From Nocardia arthritidis (GTDB taxonomy: Bacteria > Actinomycetota > Actinomycetes > Mycobacteriales > Mycobacteriaceae): DNA of 64,000 bases. Made by a program: the position numbers and the translations under genes. Shown here in pieces: positions 16,396 through 25,177 of the stretch. The stretch is from assembly GCF_011801145.1 (NCBI RefSeq), contig NZ_CP046172.1, positions 5,642,001-5,706,000 on the forward strand, given 5' to 3'. Position 1 is the stretch's first letter. The number at the start of each line of letters is the position of its first letter. The notes below the pieces were generated by a model. The model searched no databases, was not told the DNA's origin, and saw nothing but the letters and a program-made list of their open reading frames with translations.

Positions 16396-17337
16396 TCAAT
16401 GCCCGAGGTGATAAACGATTACGGTCTCTCCGCAGCGCTCGCCTTCTCTTATCGGATATACCGTGCGGCGCGCTCGCCGCCCGGAGAATACTGATTCGAT
16501 TGTGCGCAAATCTGTGGCATCCAGATAATCCACATGAAAGGCGGCACCGAAATCGGGTCCGTTGTCGGTGAACCAGGACGGGCGCATGCCGTAATTGGCG
16601 ATCGCGTCGATCGCCGCGGTCAACAGCCGGTACAGCCGCCGCGGGCGGCGCGGATCATCCCGGTCGGCGAAATCCCCCTGCTCGACCAGCACGAAATGCC
16701 CACCGTCGGCCAGGCCGGACAGGCATGCGGTGAGCGGCGCCCAGCGCTGGGCGGGTTCGACGTGATGCAACACCCAGCGCGCCGTCACCAGGTCCAGGTC
16801 GTCGGAGAGTCGATTCAGCTGGGCCGCATCGAGATCGATGATGTCCGCGCGCGGCGGCGCATACCGATCGAAGCGGTGGATCCGGTGGCCGGACGCACCG
16901 TGCACGCGGGCGATATCGTATTCGAATTCGCTGGAGTCAGCGCCATAACCCAAGATGCGCAACGGTTCTCGGGACGGCGCGCAGCCGGACAACGCGGCGT
17001 CGACGGTCGCGGTCACCGCGCGAGCGCCCGGCTGGAGTTCGGCGCGGCAGCGCACCGGATCGAGCGCACCCGCGTATTCCGGCAGGCATCCGATGAACAT
17101 GCGGACGATATCGGCGAAGCGAACGTCACCGGCCAGATAGCCCGTCACGGCCGCACGCCGGTCCGTCGCGAATCCGGAGACGGTGCGGCAGAACGCATCC
17201 CGCAACCGACCGTCCGGCGCCGCCCAGACGGTGCGCGCCCAGTACCGGCCCAACCGGCCGATATCGGTCAGCTCGGCCGCCGACCCGCCGCCGAGACCCG
17301 CCGCGCCCAATGCCGTTGCCGCATAGTCGAGTTCCAT
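16396..17337 (-). CDS. Class I SAM-dependent methyltransferase
   Basis: A 313-aa protein. The second half has a methyltransferase fold: motif I is degenerate (LRILGYGADSSEFEYDIA), motif II has an acidic strand end (ADIIDLDAAQL), and the post-I region reads LDLVTARWVLHHVEP, then LADGGHFVLVEQGD. The first 110 residues are helical, as in small-molecule methyltransferases that carry a dimerisation domain. The normal GxGxG is only GYGAD, so cofactor binding should be treated with caution. It starts 72 nt after a SARP regulator in the same direction, with GGGAGGA before the ATG, suggesting one operon. Confidence 0.7.
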   Translation of the reverse strand: MELDYAATALGAAGLGGGSAAELTDIGRLGRYWARTVWAAPDGRLRDAFCRTVSGFATDRRAAVTGYLAGDVRFADIVRMFIGCLPEYAGALDPVRCRAELQPGARAVTATVDAALSGCAPSREPLRILGYGADSSEFEYDIARVHGASGHRIHRFDRYAPPRADIIDLDAAQLNRLSDDLDLVTARWVLHHVEPAQRWAPLTACLSGLADGGHFVLVEQGDFADRDDPRRPRRLYRLLTAAIDAIANYGMRPSWFTDNGPDFGAAFHVDYLDATDLRTIESVFSGRRARRTVYPIREGERCGETVIVYHLGH

Positions 17338-17409
17338 CGTCCTCCCGAAGTCCCTTCGATCCTCCCCCAGGGCGGGACGACGCGGCCACCCCGGGCGAGT
17401 GATCCGGCG

Positions 17410-18291
17410 TTACCGGACGGCGGTGCCGACGGGCGGACGCAATCCCCGCTGCCGCACCGACGCCCGCCCGGGGTGCCCCCGGCCCAGCCTGATGATGGGA
17501 ACCACTGCGCGAGAAGCCTTTTCGTCCGGCGAACGCAGTGTCGGATCGTGCCGCAGGATGCGCAACTCCAGTTCGCCGGTCTCCGGCGCCGGCTCCACCC
17601 CGAACTGTTCGGTGAGCCCGCGCCGCAGCGCACGCAACCGGTCGAGCGCGTCGAGCTGGCTGCCCGCCCGGTAGAGCGCCGCGGCATGCAACCGGGCCAG
17701 CGGCTCGTGCAATGGATGCTCACCGGCCAAAATCCCGAACTCCCTGAGCAATTCGGATCCGGACCCGAGGCACAGCGCGGCCTCCAGCCCGGCGACCGCC
17801 AACTCCAACCGCCACTGCGCCAACCGATCTGCCTCCGCCGCCGCGAACGGCGCCCACAGCAGATCGGCCAGCGCGGGCCCGCGCCAGAGCCGCAGCGCCG
17901 CATCGGCTGCGGCACGGACCACCGCGGGCTGTCCGGCTCGCCGCGCCGCGTACATCCGCTCGGCCGCCGTCTCCGCAGCACGCAGATCGCCCACCGGAAG
18001 CGTGGTGCGGTACCCGGCCTGCGTCCGCTGCACCGCACCCCGATGCGGGCCGAGCGCGGATCGCAACCGGGACACCAGCACACGCAGACGCTCGATGGGG
18101 CGGTTGAGTTCACCATCGCCCCACAGGTCGGCGGCCAGCCGCCGGTCCGGTACCGGCGCACCGCCCGCCAGCGTCAGCCGCACCAGCACCGCGCGCTCCA
18201 ACGGCCGGTCGACGGCGCTGCCGGCCCCGATGATCAGCACCGGCCCGAGGATATTCACTTGTGGAACCGAAATTGCCTGTGGCACAGACAT
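17410..18291 (-). CDS. SARP-family (AfsR/BTAD) transcriptional regulator
   Basis: A 293-aa small SARP. Residues about 12-95 form the OmpR-like winged helix (LERAVLVRLTLAGGAPV, LAADLWGDGE, IERLRVLVSRLRSALG, QRTQAGYRTTLP) and 96-250 the bacterial transcriptional activator domain (LWRGPALADLLW, HPLHEPLARLHAAAL). There is no ATPase domain. SARPs activate secondary-metabolite genes. The ATG at 18291 is preceded at 5-6 nt by GAGGGG; a GTG at 18297 would overlap the cupin stop but leaves no spacing for the Shine-Dalgarno. Translationally linked to the cupin gene upstream. The C-terminal tail is basic and unrelated to known domains. Confidence 0.8.
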   Translation of the reverse strand: MSVPQAISVPQVNILGPVLIIGAGSAVDRPLERAVLVRLTLAGGAPVPDRRLAADLWGDGELNRPIERLRVLVSRLRSALGPHRGAVQRTQAGYRTTLPVGDLRAAETAAERMYAARRAGQPAVVRAAADAALRLWRGPALADLLWAPFAAAEADRLAQWRLELAVAGLEAALCLGSGSELLREFGILAGEHPLHEPLARLHAAALYRAGSQLDALDRLRALRRGLTEQFGVEPAPETGELELRILRHDPTLRSPDEKASRAVVPIIRLGRGHPGRASVRQRGLRPPVGTAVR

Positions 18292-18293
18292 AT

Positions 18294-18782
18294 TCACCCC
18301 TCAGATCGATCCGCATCGAGCACCGTCACACCGTATCGCGCGAATTCGGCCGCCACCTCGGCCGCGGCGGGCGCGGCCAGCCACGCCGGCGGCAGCGCCC
18401 GGTCGGTCGCCGCCGTCCCGAACGCCCGCAGCGCCTTCTCCACACCCGCCGGGGTGTACAACCGCAGCATCCGCACCGTCGCGCCGCGCACCGCGAACCC
18501 GTGCGGAATCCCGCGTGGCAACCACACCGACGTGCCCGGCCCGGCGTCGAACCAGGCCGGGCCGCGGCGAACGGTCACCGCGCCGTCCAGGATGTAGCAC
18601 ATTTCGTCCTCCCTCGAATGCACATGTACCGGCGGCTCACCGCCTTTCGGCATCAGCACCTCCGCCGCGGCCAGCATCCCGCCCGTGGTCTCGGCGAGCT
18701 GATGCCAGACCATCAGGCAGCCGAACGCCCACTCCGCGATCGGCGGATACTGCCCCAACTCGCTGCGGCGTTCTCGGTGCAC
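18294..18782 (-). CDS. Cupin-domain protein
   Basis: A 162-aa single-domain cupin. The metal-binding motif 1 is PPVHVHSREDEMCYILDG (H-x-H, then E, G) and motif 2 is WLPRGIPHGF. It may be a dioxygenase, isomerase or sensor; substrate unknown. The GTG start at 18782 was chosen because GGAGG at 18790-18794 is correctly spaced; a longer reading to 18908 overlaps the promoter region. Its stop abuts the SARP start, so it may sense a ligand or act in the pathway the SARP controls. Divergent from a LysR regulator. Confidence 0.75.
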   Translation of the reverse strand: MHRERRSELGQYPPIAEWAFGCLMVWHQLAETTGGMLAAAEVLMPKGGEPPVHVHSREDEMCYILDGAVTVRRGPAWFDAGPGTSVWLPRGIPHGFAVRGATVRMLRLYTPAGVEKALRAFGTAATDRALPPAWLAAPAAAEVAAEFARYGVTVLDADRSEG

Positions 18783-18796
18783 CGTATGGCCTCCAC

Positions 18797-18814
18797 TATC
18801 CGAACCAGCGGATA
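18797..18814. promoter_or_regulatory. LysR-type operator candidate
   Basis: A perfect dyad TATCCG-N6-CGGATA lies just upstream of the cupin ribosome-binding site, in the region shared with the divergent LysR gene. A second wider pair, ACCGTAT at 18781-18787 and ATACGGT at 18812-18818, overlaps it. Position and symmetry fit a LysR binding site. Confidence 0.4.
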
Positions 18815-18974
18815 CGGTCCGCCTCGCACCGATGCCGCCGCCGCACTGTTCACCCCCCACACCGACGTGCTCGCGAGGCTGTTCCCGCGATCCGAAACCC
18901 GCCGGCATCCATGGTCTGCGCAGTGTGAACAGAACGGAAACACCGATCCGCTGTCGGATCTACAATCCGCAGTT

Positions 18975-19880
18975 GTGGACGTGGAACTGCGGCATCTGCG
19001 TGCCTTCCATGTGCTGGCGACCGAGCTGAATTTCACCAGGGCCGCCGCGCGACTGCACCTGAGCCAGCAGGCGCTGAGCAATCAGATCAAACAGCTCGAA
19101 ACCCGAATCGGCGCAACGCTTTTCCTGCGCAACACCCGGCAGGTGACGCTCACCGAGGCCGGGCGGACGCTGCTGAACCGGGTGCCCGCGATCCTCGAAA
19201 CGGTCGGCGCGGCGATCTCCGACACCAGGGAGACCGAATCCGGTCAGCGCGTCGAATTCGTCATCGGCGTACGCGGTATCACCGGATTGGATATCACCCC
19301 GCGTGTGCTTCGCGCGTTCTCCGCCGAGCATCCGCACGTCGCGGTCACCGTCGGCCGCGTCGAATTCGACGACTGGAGCGCGGGCCTGATCTCCGGCGCG
19401 GCCGATGCCGGATTGCTGTGGCTGCCCGCACCCGACGGCGTCGAGGTGACGCCGCTGCTCACCGAGGAGCGCATCGCGCTGCTGCCCGCCGATCATCCCT
19501 TGGCGGCGCTGCCCGCCGTCCCGCCCGCGGAATTGGCCAAGGAGCCGTTCGCCTGGTGGGTGGGCAACCGGGACCAGGCCACCCGTGACTACAGCACCCT
19601 CGCCGAATATCGCGACGGCCCACCGACGATCGGCGCACAGGTCGCAACGGCCGAGGATCTGCTGGCCGCGGTGGGCAACGGCAATGCCGTCGCGGTCTCG
19701 GTCGCCTCGATTTCCCGCTTCTTCCCCTGGGCGGGCGTCGTTACCCGTCCGCTGCTCGATGTCGCACCCTCGGTGCTCGCGGTGGCCTGCCGCACCGGAG
19801 ATACCCGTCCGCTGGTGGCCGCGTTCATCCGGACCGCGGTCGAGGTCGCCGCCGAGCTGATCGCCGAACTCGCGGAATGA
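18975..19880 (+). CDS. LysR-family transcriptional regulator
   Basis: A 301-aa LysR protein from a GTG start. The winged helix is at residues 3-62 (ELRHLRAFHVLATELNFTRAAARLHLSQQALS, with LFLRNTRQVTLTEAGR), and the rest is a periplasmic-binding-protein-like effector domain. It is divergent from the cupin-SARP-methyltransferase operon and probably controls it through the dyad at 18797-18814. Extending the reading frame upstream enters non-coding sequence; the internal GTG precedes the conserved helix as expected. Confidence 0.85.
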   Translation: MDVELRHLRAFHVLATELNFTRAAARLHLSQQALSNQIKQLETRIGATLFLRNTRQVTLTEAGRTLLNRVPAILETVGAAISDTRETESGQRVEFVIGVRGITGLDITPRVLRAFSAEHPHVAVTVGRVEFDDWSAGLISGAADAGLLWLPAPDGVEVTPLLTEERIALLPADHPLAALPAVPPAELAKEPFAWWVGNRDQATRDYSTLAEYRDGPPTIGAQVATAEDLLAAVGNGNAVAVSVASISRFFPWAGVVTRPLLDVAPSVLAVACRTGDTRPLVAAFIRTAVEVAAELIAELAE

Positions 19881-19889
19881 AATCGAGCA

Positions 19890-20402
19890 TCACGCGAATT
19901 CCGGGTGCGCCCAGCGGGGTTGGACCTCGGCCAGTTTCGCGTTGGCGAGACGGGCGAGGACCTGCTGCACCGGAATGCCGATGGTTCCGGCCAATTCGGC
20001 GATCACCCGCAGCGTTGTCGTGCTGTCGAGTTCGTGGACCACCAGGATCTCGTCGACGATCATGGCGCAGATCGCCTGCTCCCGAGTGAAGGCCCGCCCC
20101 GGCAGCCAGCTCAGCGCCCACCGCTCACCGCCGGCGTCGTCGGCGAGCCGCGCGGCGAACAGGCTCGACCTCGGGCTGGTGATCCGCAGTTCGGTGATCG
20201 TGAGGCAGCCGCGGTATTCGCCGATCACCGCGCGCAGCACCGGATCGGTCACGCCGCCCATACCGCGCCGTAATCGCGCGAATCCGGCCGCGACGTCATA
20301 ACGGAAAGCCGGATCGCTTTCGGCGAGATAGCTGTCCAGTTCCCGGAACACCCGGCCGATGGTGATCGTTCTCGTTGTCGCGCTAGCTGTTTCGGTGTTC
20401 AT
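19890..20402 (-). CDS. Uncharacterised protein coupled to an ECF sigma factor
   Basis: A 170-aa protein that I cannot assign. The N-terminal 60 residues are helical and charged. The middle holds beta-like segments (GCLTITELRITSPRSSLFAARLAD) and the end is helical (AGTIGIPVQQVLARLANAKLAEV). No cysteine/histidine zinc anti-sigma motif and no transmembrane segment is seen. Its start overlaps the sigma gene stop by 4 bp (ATGA), so the two proteins are made together. An anti-sigma or sigma-partner role is an inference from that coupling only. Confidence 0.6.
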   Translation of the reverse strand: MNTETASATTRTITIGRVFRELDSYLAESDPAFRYDVAAGFARLRRGMGGVTDPVLRAVIGEYRGCLTITELRITSPRSSLFAARLADDAGGERWALSWLPGRAFTREQAICAMIVDEILVVHELDSTTTLRVIAELAGTIGIPVQQVLARLANAKLAEVQPRWAHPEFA

Positions 20403-21028
20403 GCCGACACCTCTCCTCCGTTGCCCGGCTCCGTCGGCGGCTCCCCCGACCGGTCGTCATCGAATTCGATACGGTGTGTCTCGTCGTTGACGATCGCCTG
20501 AATCTTCTTGCGCGCGTTGCTCTTGTGCGAATACACCGTGGACAGGCTGCGGCCGAGGTCGCGCGCGATCTCGGCATCGGAAAGCCCGAGATCCCATGCC
20601 AGCAGGGCGATCCGGTACTCGCTCTCGGTGAGCCGGCGCATCAGGATCTGCCACAGCCGCGCCAATTCCTGTTCGGTGAGCACCCGGTCCAGCGGGTTGC
20701 CGAATTCGGCACCGCGGGCGAAGACCGGAACGGCGTCGTCGAGGTAGCGGCCGATCGGGATCGGGCGGCGCCGGTCCTGTCGCCAAACGTCTTTCACGCG
20801 GCAGTGCGCCATCCGCATGATGAGCGGGAGCACCCGATCGTCCGGCGTGCCCCGGAAGTCGCGATCGAACTGCTGCCATACGGCGAGGAAGACCTGCTGG
20901 ACGATCTCGTTCGCCATATCCGTATCGCCGCGGAAGGCGCGTAGCGCGTAGCGATAGACGGCGGGCGAATAGTCTTGGAACAGATCGCGATACCGGTCCG
21001 GCTCGCTCGGTGGCCGGTTATCTGTCAT
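20399..21028 (-). CDS. ECF-type RNA polymerase sigma factor
   Basis: A 209-aa sigma-70-family protein. Region 2 lies at about residues 18-90 (YRYALRAFRGDTDMANEIVQQVFLAVW is sigma-2.1/2.2-like, and MRMAHCRVKDVWRQDRRR is 2.3/2.4-like). Region 4 is at about 125-180 (YRIALLAWDLGLSDAEIARDLGRSLSTVYSHKSNARKKI), with the recognition helix near LSDAEIARDLGRSLSTVYSH. It directs polymerase to a specific regulon. A coupled downstream partner of unknown type replaces the usual membrane anti-sigma factor. Confidence 0.85.
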   Translation of the reverse strand: MTDNRPPSEPDRYRDLFQDYSPAVYRYALRAFRGDTDMANEIVQQVFLAVWQQFDRDFRGTPDDRVLPLIMRMAHCRVKDVWRQDRRRPIPIGRYLDDAVPVFARGAEFGNPLDRVLTEQELARLWQILMRRLTESEYRIALLAWDLGLSDAEIARDLGRSLSTVYSHKSNARKKIQAIVNDETHRIEFDDDRSGEPPTEPGNGGEVSA

Positions 21029-21151
21029 CGCGACGGAACCTGCTTCGGGGTCATGCCATGTATTCGCCGATCCCCCATGGAATCTCGAGATCGGAGCCTA
21101 CATCTTCGGCGATTGCGGCCGAATTCGGTGCACAACGGCCGTATCGCGCCG

Positions 21152-21177
21152 GACCGTTCCTGGTTTACTGGACGGTC
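21152..21177 (-). terminator. Hairpin downstream of the PAP2-kinase gene
   Basis: GACCGT-(T)-CC pairs with GG-ACGGTC around a 9-nt loop, giving an 8-bp stem with one bulge. It lies about 40 nt past the stop of the minus-strand PAP2-diacylglycerol kinase gene, where a terminator would be expected. Confidence 0.4.
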
Positions 21178-21214
21178 GCTTTAGATCGCCTCGGTGCCCG
21201 GGTGCGCCCGAACC

Positions 21215-22780
21215 TCACACGGCACCACGCCGCCATGGTCCGCGCCGATTGTGCGGCCGGTCGCGGCCCGCCCAGCGCGGATTGGTTTCGTCGCGACGGT
21301 AGACGGTGATCCGGCCCGCCCCGCCGAAACGCAGGCGGGTGGCCTTGCCCGCGACCTCGCCGTCGGTGGCCACCGCCTCCGGCGCGGGCAGCTCGACGAA
21401 CAGCTCGCCGAGTTGCCGCTCGCCGTACACCCTGCTGCGGCCGATCGCCGCGAGCAGCAGGGCCAGCACCGCACGGATGCGGGACCAGCGCAGATCGGCG
21501 CGCAGCCAGCGCACGTCGAGCATGCCCGCGTCGAGCCGGTCCCGGAAGGCCGGTATCGCGCCGCGCGGGTGATACATACCGTTGCCGACGAACAGGAACC
21601 ACACGGTGCGCCACCGCCCGTCCACCCGGATCCGGATCGGTTCGGTCCGCCGCAGCGTCACGACGAGCGCGGCGACGAAGGCGGGCCACTTACCCCAGCG
21701 CGCCTGCCACCGCTCGCGCAGCCGCACCAGCTCCGGATATGCGCCGAGGCTTGCGGTATTTATCAAATATCTTGTGCGCGAGCCTGTTTCGTCGTCCAGC
21801 TCGACGCGAGCGATATCGACCGCCACCGCCTCGCCCGCACCCGTCGCATCGATCACCTCGCGCAGATCGTATACGCCGAGGTCGCGGGCGAAATGGTTCA
21901 GCGTGCCCGCGGGGATGACCGCGAGCGGCAGCCCGTGCCGCAGCGCCACCGCGGCCACCGCCGCGACAGTGCCGTCGCCGCCCGCCGCGCCGACCGCCCG
22001 CACCGGTTCGGTCGCGCGGGCCAGCGCATGCTCCAACTGTTCGGCGGCGTCGCGATCCGGCTCGGTGCGCAGCACGGCGGCCGCGGGCAGCGCGGCGGCG
22101 ATCTCGGCGGTCGGGTCGTGGCCAGGATCACCCGCGGCCGGATTCACCAGCACCACAAGGCCTTTGCCGTCCACCAGCGACGGCGCGCCGGGGACGGGCG
22201 CCGCCTGGGCCTCATCCGATTCACGGATTGGCCACCAACGCCTGGTGGCCAACGCGATGCCCGAGCCGATCGCCGCGCCGACGAGCACATCCGAGCTCCA
22301 GTGCACGCCGGTATGCACCCGTGAATAGGCGACGGTGGCCGCCAGCGGCGCGACAATCATTGCGGCGCGCGGACTTTCGAGCGCGACGGCGGTCGCGAAC
22401 GCCGCCGAGCACGCGCTGTGCCCCGACGGGAACGACGACGAGGACGGCGCCGGAACCAGCCGTCGATGCATCGGCAGCGGATCCGCGGCCGGACGGCGGC
22501 GGCCGACAAGCGTTTTCAGCCCGACGTTGACGGTGAGGCTCGCCGCGGCGAGCGAGACCACGCCGCGCGCCGCGCCCCGGCGAGTGGCGCCCTCCCGCGC
22601 GGCGAGCAGCGCGGCGATCGCCAGCCAGAGCGCCCCGAAATCCGCGGAACGGGTGAGCAGCAGCAGCGCCGGATCCAGCCGGGACGCGGGCAACCTGCCG
22701 ACCGCACCCTCCACCGCACGGTCGAATCGCCCTACGTCACCGAACTTTCGGCGTAGCCAGCTGCGCACACTGTCCGACAC
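21215..22780 (-). CDS. PAP2 phosphatase - diacylglycerol kinase fusion protein
   Basis: A 521-aa two-domain protein. Residues 1-180 are a membrane PAP2 domain with KTLVGRRRP (K89, R96), FPSGHS (117-122) and SRVHTGVHWSSD (153-164), all three phosphatase motifs intact. Residues 205-500 form a diacylglycerol/sphingosine-kinase-like catalytic domain, with LVVLVNPAAG, GGDGT (267-271) and IPAGTLNHFARDLG. The two halves would catalyse opposite reactions on phospholipid intermediates: phosphatidate or prenyl-phosphate dephosphorylation and lipid phosphorylation. Fusions of this type are known in actinomycetes. GTG start with a weak ribosome-binding site. Substrate is unproven. Confidence 0.85.
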   Translation of the reverse strand: MSDSVRSWLRRKFGDVGRFDRAVEGAVGRLPASRLDPALLLLTRSADFGALWLAIAALLAAREGATRRGAARGVVSLAAASLTVNVGLKTLVGRRRPAADPLPMHRRLVPAPSSSSFPSGHSACSAAFATAVALESPRAAMIVAPLAATVAYSRVHTGVHWSSDVLVGAAIGSGIALATRRWWPIRESDEAQAAPVPGAPSLVDGKGLVVLVNPAAGDPGHDPTAEIAAALPAAAVLRTEPDRDAAEQLEHALARATEPVRAVGAAGGDGTVAAVAAVALRHGLPLAVIPAGTLNHFARDLGVYDLREVIDATGAGEAVAVDIARVELDDETGSRTRYLINTASLGAYPELVRLRERWQARWGKWPAFVAALVVTLRRTEPIRIRVDGRWRTVWFLFVGNGMYHPRGAIPAFRDRLDAGMLDVRWLRADLRWSRIRAVLALLLAAIGRSRVYGERQLGELFVELPAPEAVATDGEVAGKATRLRFGGAGRITVYRRDETNPRWAGRDRPHNRRGPWRRGAV

Positions 22781-22959
22781 TACCGATCGCCGCGGCCGGG
22801 TTCGCGCGATGCCAAGGGGTGCAGGGCATTTCGCGGGTACGACGCCTTCTCGTCGGCGGGCCGTGTGCGTGGGCCGCCGTTGGATTGGCCAGCCCGCGTT
22901 CGATCATGGTTCAATGCCGGGGAATTGCTGAGTCCGCGCATGCGGAGGGGGAGGAAATC

Positions 22960-23730
22960 GTGCGGTATTGGATCACGGCCGTCTTGTCGTGCCTGGCGTT
23001 GGTCGTCAGCGGCTGCTCGGGCGACTCGGCCGCGAAATCGGTCGACCAGGGCGACTGCGTGCAGCAGAGCGGCGACGATTTCACGAAGGTCGATTGTTCG
23101 TCGGCGCAGGCCAAATACGTCGTGCTGAAGAAGCTCAGCGGGTCCGAATACACCTGCAAGGACGTCGCGGGCGTCACATACACCTACTACAACGACTCGC
23201 GGCAGGTCTGCCTCGGCGACAAGGGCGCCGATCCGCAACAGGCCAGCAACACCGCGCGCAAGGGCGACTGCCTCACCGATTCCAGTGCGCCGCCGGTACA
23301 CAAATTCCCGTGCACCGACTCGCGGACGATCTACAAGGTTCTCGAACGCAAGGACGGCGGGTTGACCAATTTCGCCTGTGACGGCGTCGCGGGCACGGAG
23401 GTCACCTACACCTGGGAACTCAAGCAGATCGGCAACGGCACCAAACTGCCCAAGCTCGGCCCCGACCTGATCTTCTGCCTCGCGCACAAGGAGGTCGATC
23501 CGGCACGGGCGCTGGAGAACGCGAAAGCCGGTGACTGCCTGCGGGATACGACGATCAAACCCAACCTCGAGATCACCGGCTGCGGTGCGGGCGACGCGAA
23601 GTACCGGGTGCTCAAAGTGGTCGTGCAGAGCAGCCAATGCGATAACGTCCACGGCGCGACCAGCTCCTTCACCTTCACCCCCGGCGGCCTGGCCCTCCCC
23701 CGCGTGTACTGCGTCGCCAAACTGCGCTGA
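22960..23730 (+). CDS. LppU-like lipoprotein with three internal repeats
   Basis: A 256-aa exported lipoprotein. The signal sequence ends in a lipobox (VVSGC, C19). The mature part has three related segments of roughly 70-80 residues, each beginning with a GDC motif (GDCVQQ, GDCLTD, GDCLRD) and ending with a YVV/VYK/YRV-type strand and a cysteine before CLGD, CLAH or YCV. It resembles the LppU family; function unknown. The start is a GTG with GGAGG upstream. Paired cysteines suggest one disulfide per repeat. Confidence 0.75.
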   Translation: MRYWITAVLSCLALVVSGCSGDSAAKSVDQGDCVQQSGDDFTKVDCSSAQAKYVVLKKLSGSEYTCKDVAGVTYTYYNDSRQVCLGDKGADPQQASNTARKGDCLTDSSAPPVHKFPCTDSRTIYKVLERKDGGLTNFACDGVAGTEVTYTWELKQIGNGTKLPKLGPDLIFCLAHKEVDPARALENAKAGDCLRDTTIKPNLEITGCGAGDAKYRVLKVVVQSSQCDNVHGATSSFTFTPGGLALPRVYCVAKLR

Positions 23731-23744
23731 GCAGTATCAGCAGG

Positions 23745-24893
23745 TCAACGGAACACCACGCAGGTGGCGGCGGGGGTTTGCAGGGCTCCCGACGACGGAC
23801 CGGGGATGCCGGTGACGGGGTCGAGGTCGAACCAGGTGACCGAATCGGATTTCTGGTTGGCGGCGTAGAGGCGGCGGGCGCCGGGGTCCAACGTCAAGTG
23901 GCGCGGGAACTTTCCGCCGCAGGGGGTGGTGGTCAGCAGGACCGGGGCGACGCCGAGAAGGGTGAAGGTCGCGATATTGTCGTGGCCGCGGTTGGCCAGG
24001 TACAGGAAACGCCCGTCGGGCGAGATGACCGGCTCGGACGGATAATTGCGGTCGCCGCCGGCGTCCGGGTCGGCGGCCACCGAATCGCCCGGACGCAGCT
24101 CACCGGTTTCCGGTGACCAATCACAAACGGTGACAGTCGAATTCAGTTCGTTGGCGAGGTAGGCGCGGCGGCCGTCCGGATGGAACGCCAGATGCCGGGG
24201 GCCGCTGCCGGGCGTCATGGCGACCTGCGCGTGCCGGGCCAGTTTGCCGTCGGTGAGCCGGTAGACGTAGACCGAATCGACGCCGAGGTCGACGGCGAGC
24301 ACCCAACGCCCGGACGGATCCACCAACACCTGATGCGCGTGCGGCCCCTCCTGGCGCTCCGGATCCGGGCCGCTGCCACTGTGTTGCGCGACATCGGTGA
24401 CCGCGCCGAGCCGCCCGTCCCCCGCCACCGCGAGCACGCTGACGCTGCCGGAGTCGTAGTTGGCGGTGAGCACCCAGCGACCGTCCGGTGTCACGCACAG
24501 GTGCGTCGGCCCGTTGCCCTGCACCGCAACGGTATTCAGTACCGTCGGGCGGTCGGTGTCCAGGCAGATCGCGGTTGCCCTTCCCGCACCGGCACTTTCG
24601 TCGACCGCGTAGAGGTATCGGCCGTCCGGCGAGAGGGCGAGGAAGGACGGGTCCGCGACCCCGTCGACGGTGTCCTCGATGGCCAATCCGCCGGTCGCCG
24701 GATCCACTGCGGCGACGCCGATCCCGCGGCCGCCCGCGCCCGCCGACGTGTAACAGCCCAGATAGGCCCGCATTCCGTCGACCGCACGGGCCGGCGGCGG
24801 TGTGAGCACGCCCGCGGCGACGCCCGCCCCGACACTCAGTGCCCCGCCGAGTATTCCGAGGAACTGCCGCCGCCCAATTTCACCGTTCCGCAC
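23745..24893 (-). CDS. Tat-exported lactonase-type beta-propeller protein
   Basis: A 382-aa protein with an N-terminal twin-arginine signal (GRRQFLG, followed by a hydrophobic stretch, and cleavage after ARA near residue 37). The rest is a seven-bladed propeller of the 6-phosphogluconolactonase (YbhE/Pgl) family, with repeated SPDGRYLYAVDE, TPDGRWVLTANY, DPSGRWVLAVDLG, HPDGRRAYLANEL and SPDGRFLYLANRG blades. Export argues against cytosolic phosphogluconate metabolism; such secreted relatives hydrolyse lactones or related esters. GTG start with GGAAGGA upstream. It is divergent from a transporter-like operon. Confidence 0.85.
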   Translation of the reverse strand: MRNGEIGRRQFLGILGGALSVGAGVAAGVLTPPPARAVDGMRAYLGCYTSAGAGGRGIGVAAVDPATGGLAIEDTVDGVADPSFLALSPDGRYLYAVDESAGAGRATAICLDTDRPTVLNTVAVQGNGPTHLCVTPDGRWVLTANYDSGSVSVLAVAGDGRLGAVTDVAQHSGSGPDPERQEGPHAHQVLVDPSGRWVLAVDLGVDSVYVYRLTDGKLARHAQVAMTPGSGPRHLAFHPDGRRAYLANELNSTVTVCDWSPETGELRPGDSVAADPDAGGDRNYPSEPVISPDGRFLYLANRGHDNIATFTLLGVAPVLLTTTPCGGKFPRHLTLDPGARRLYAANQKSDSVTWFDLDPVTGIPGPSSGALQTPAATCVVFR

Positions 24894-25177
24894 GGCCTGT
24901 CCTTCCGCCCAATCGAATATTGCGCGTCAGAATGACCCAAGTCACAACATCTTAGCAAGGGGTGCAACTCAGATTGCGTAAAATGCAACACAATTCGAGG
25001 GGTCGGGCCACGGATATGAGCTGATAAACGCCCGCGCACCCGCATTCGACCGCGGCGAACTGGGGACCGTCTGGGTAACGCAGCGAACTGAACGGTTTTA
25101 CGGTTAACCCGACACGCCCACGGGTACACTCCCCAGCACCGGTGATGGCTTAGCGCACAAACCTTTTCGGGGGAGCC
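24894..25177. other. Divergent intergenic region
   Basis: No gene or ORF with coding character is supported in these 284 bp. It carries the promoters of the lactonase (minus) and the solute-binding-lipoprotein operon (plus). The sequence is AT-richer than its surroundings, with GGTTTT and GTTAAC-rich stretches near 25080-25110, and GGGGGAG provides the ribosome-binding site for the GTG at 25178. Confidence 0.6.
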
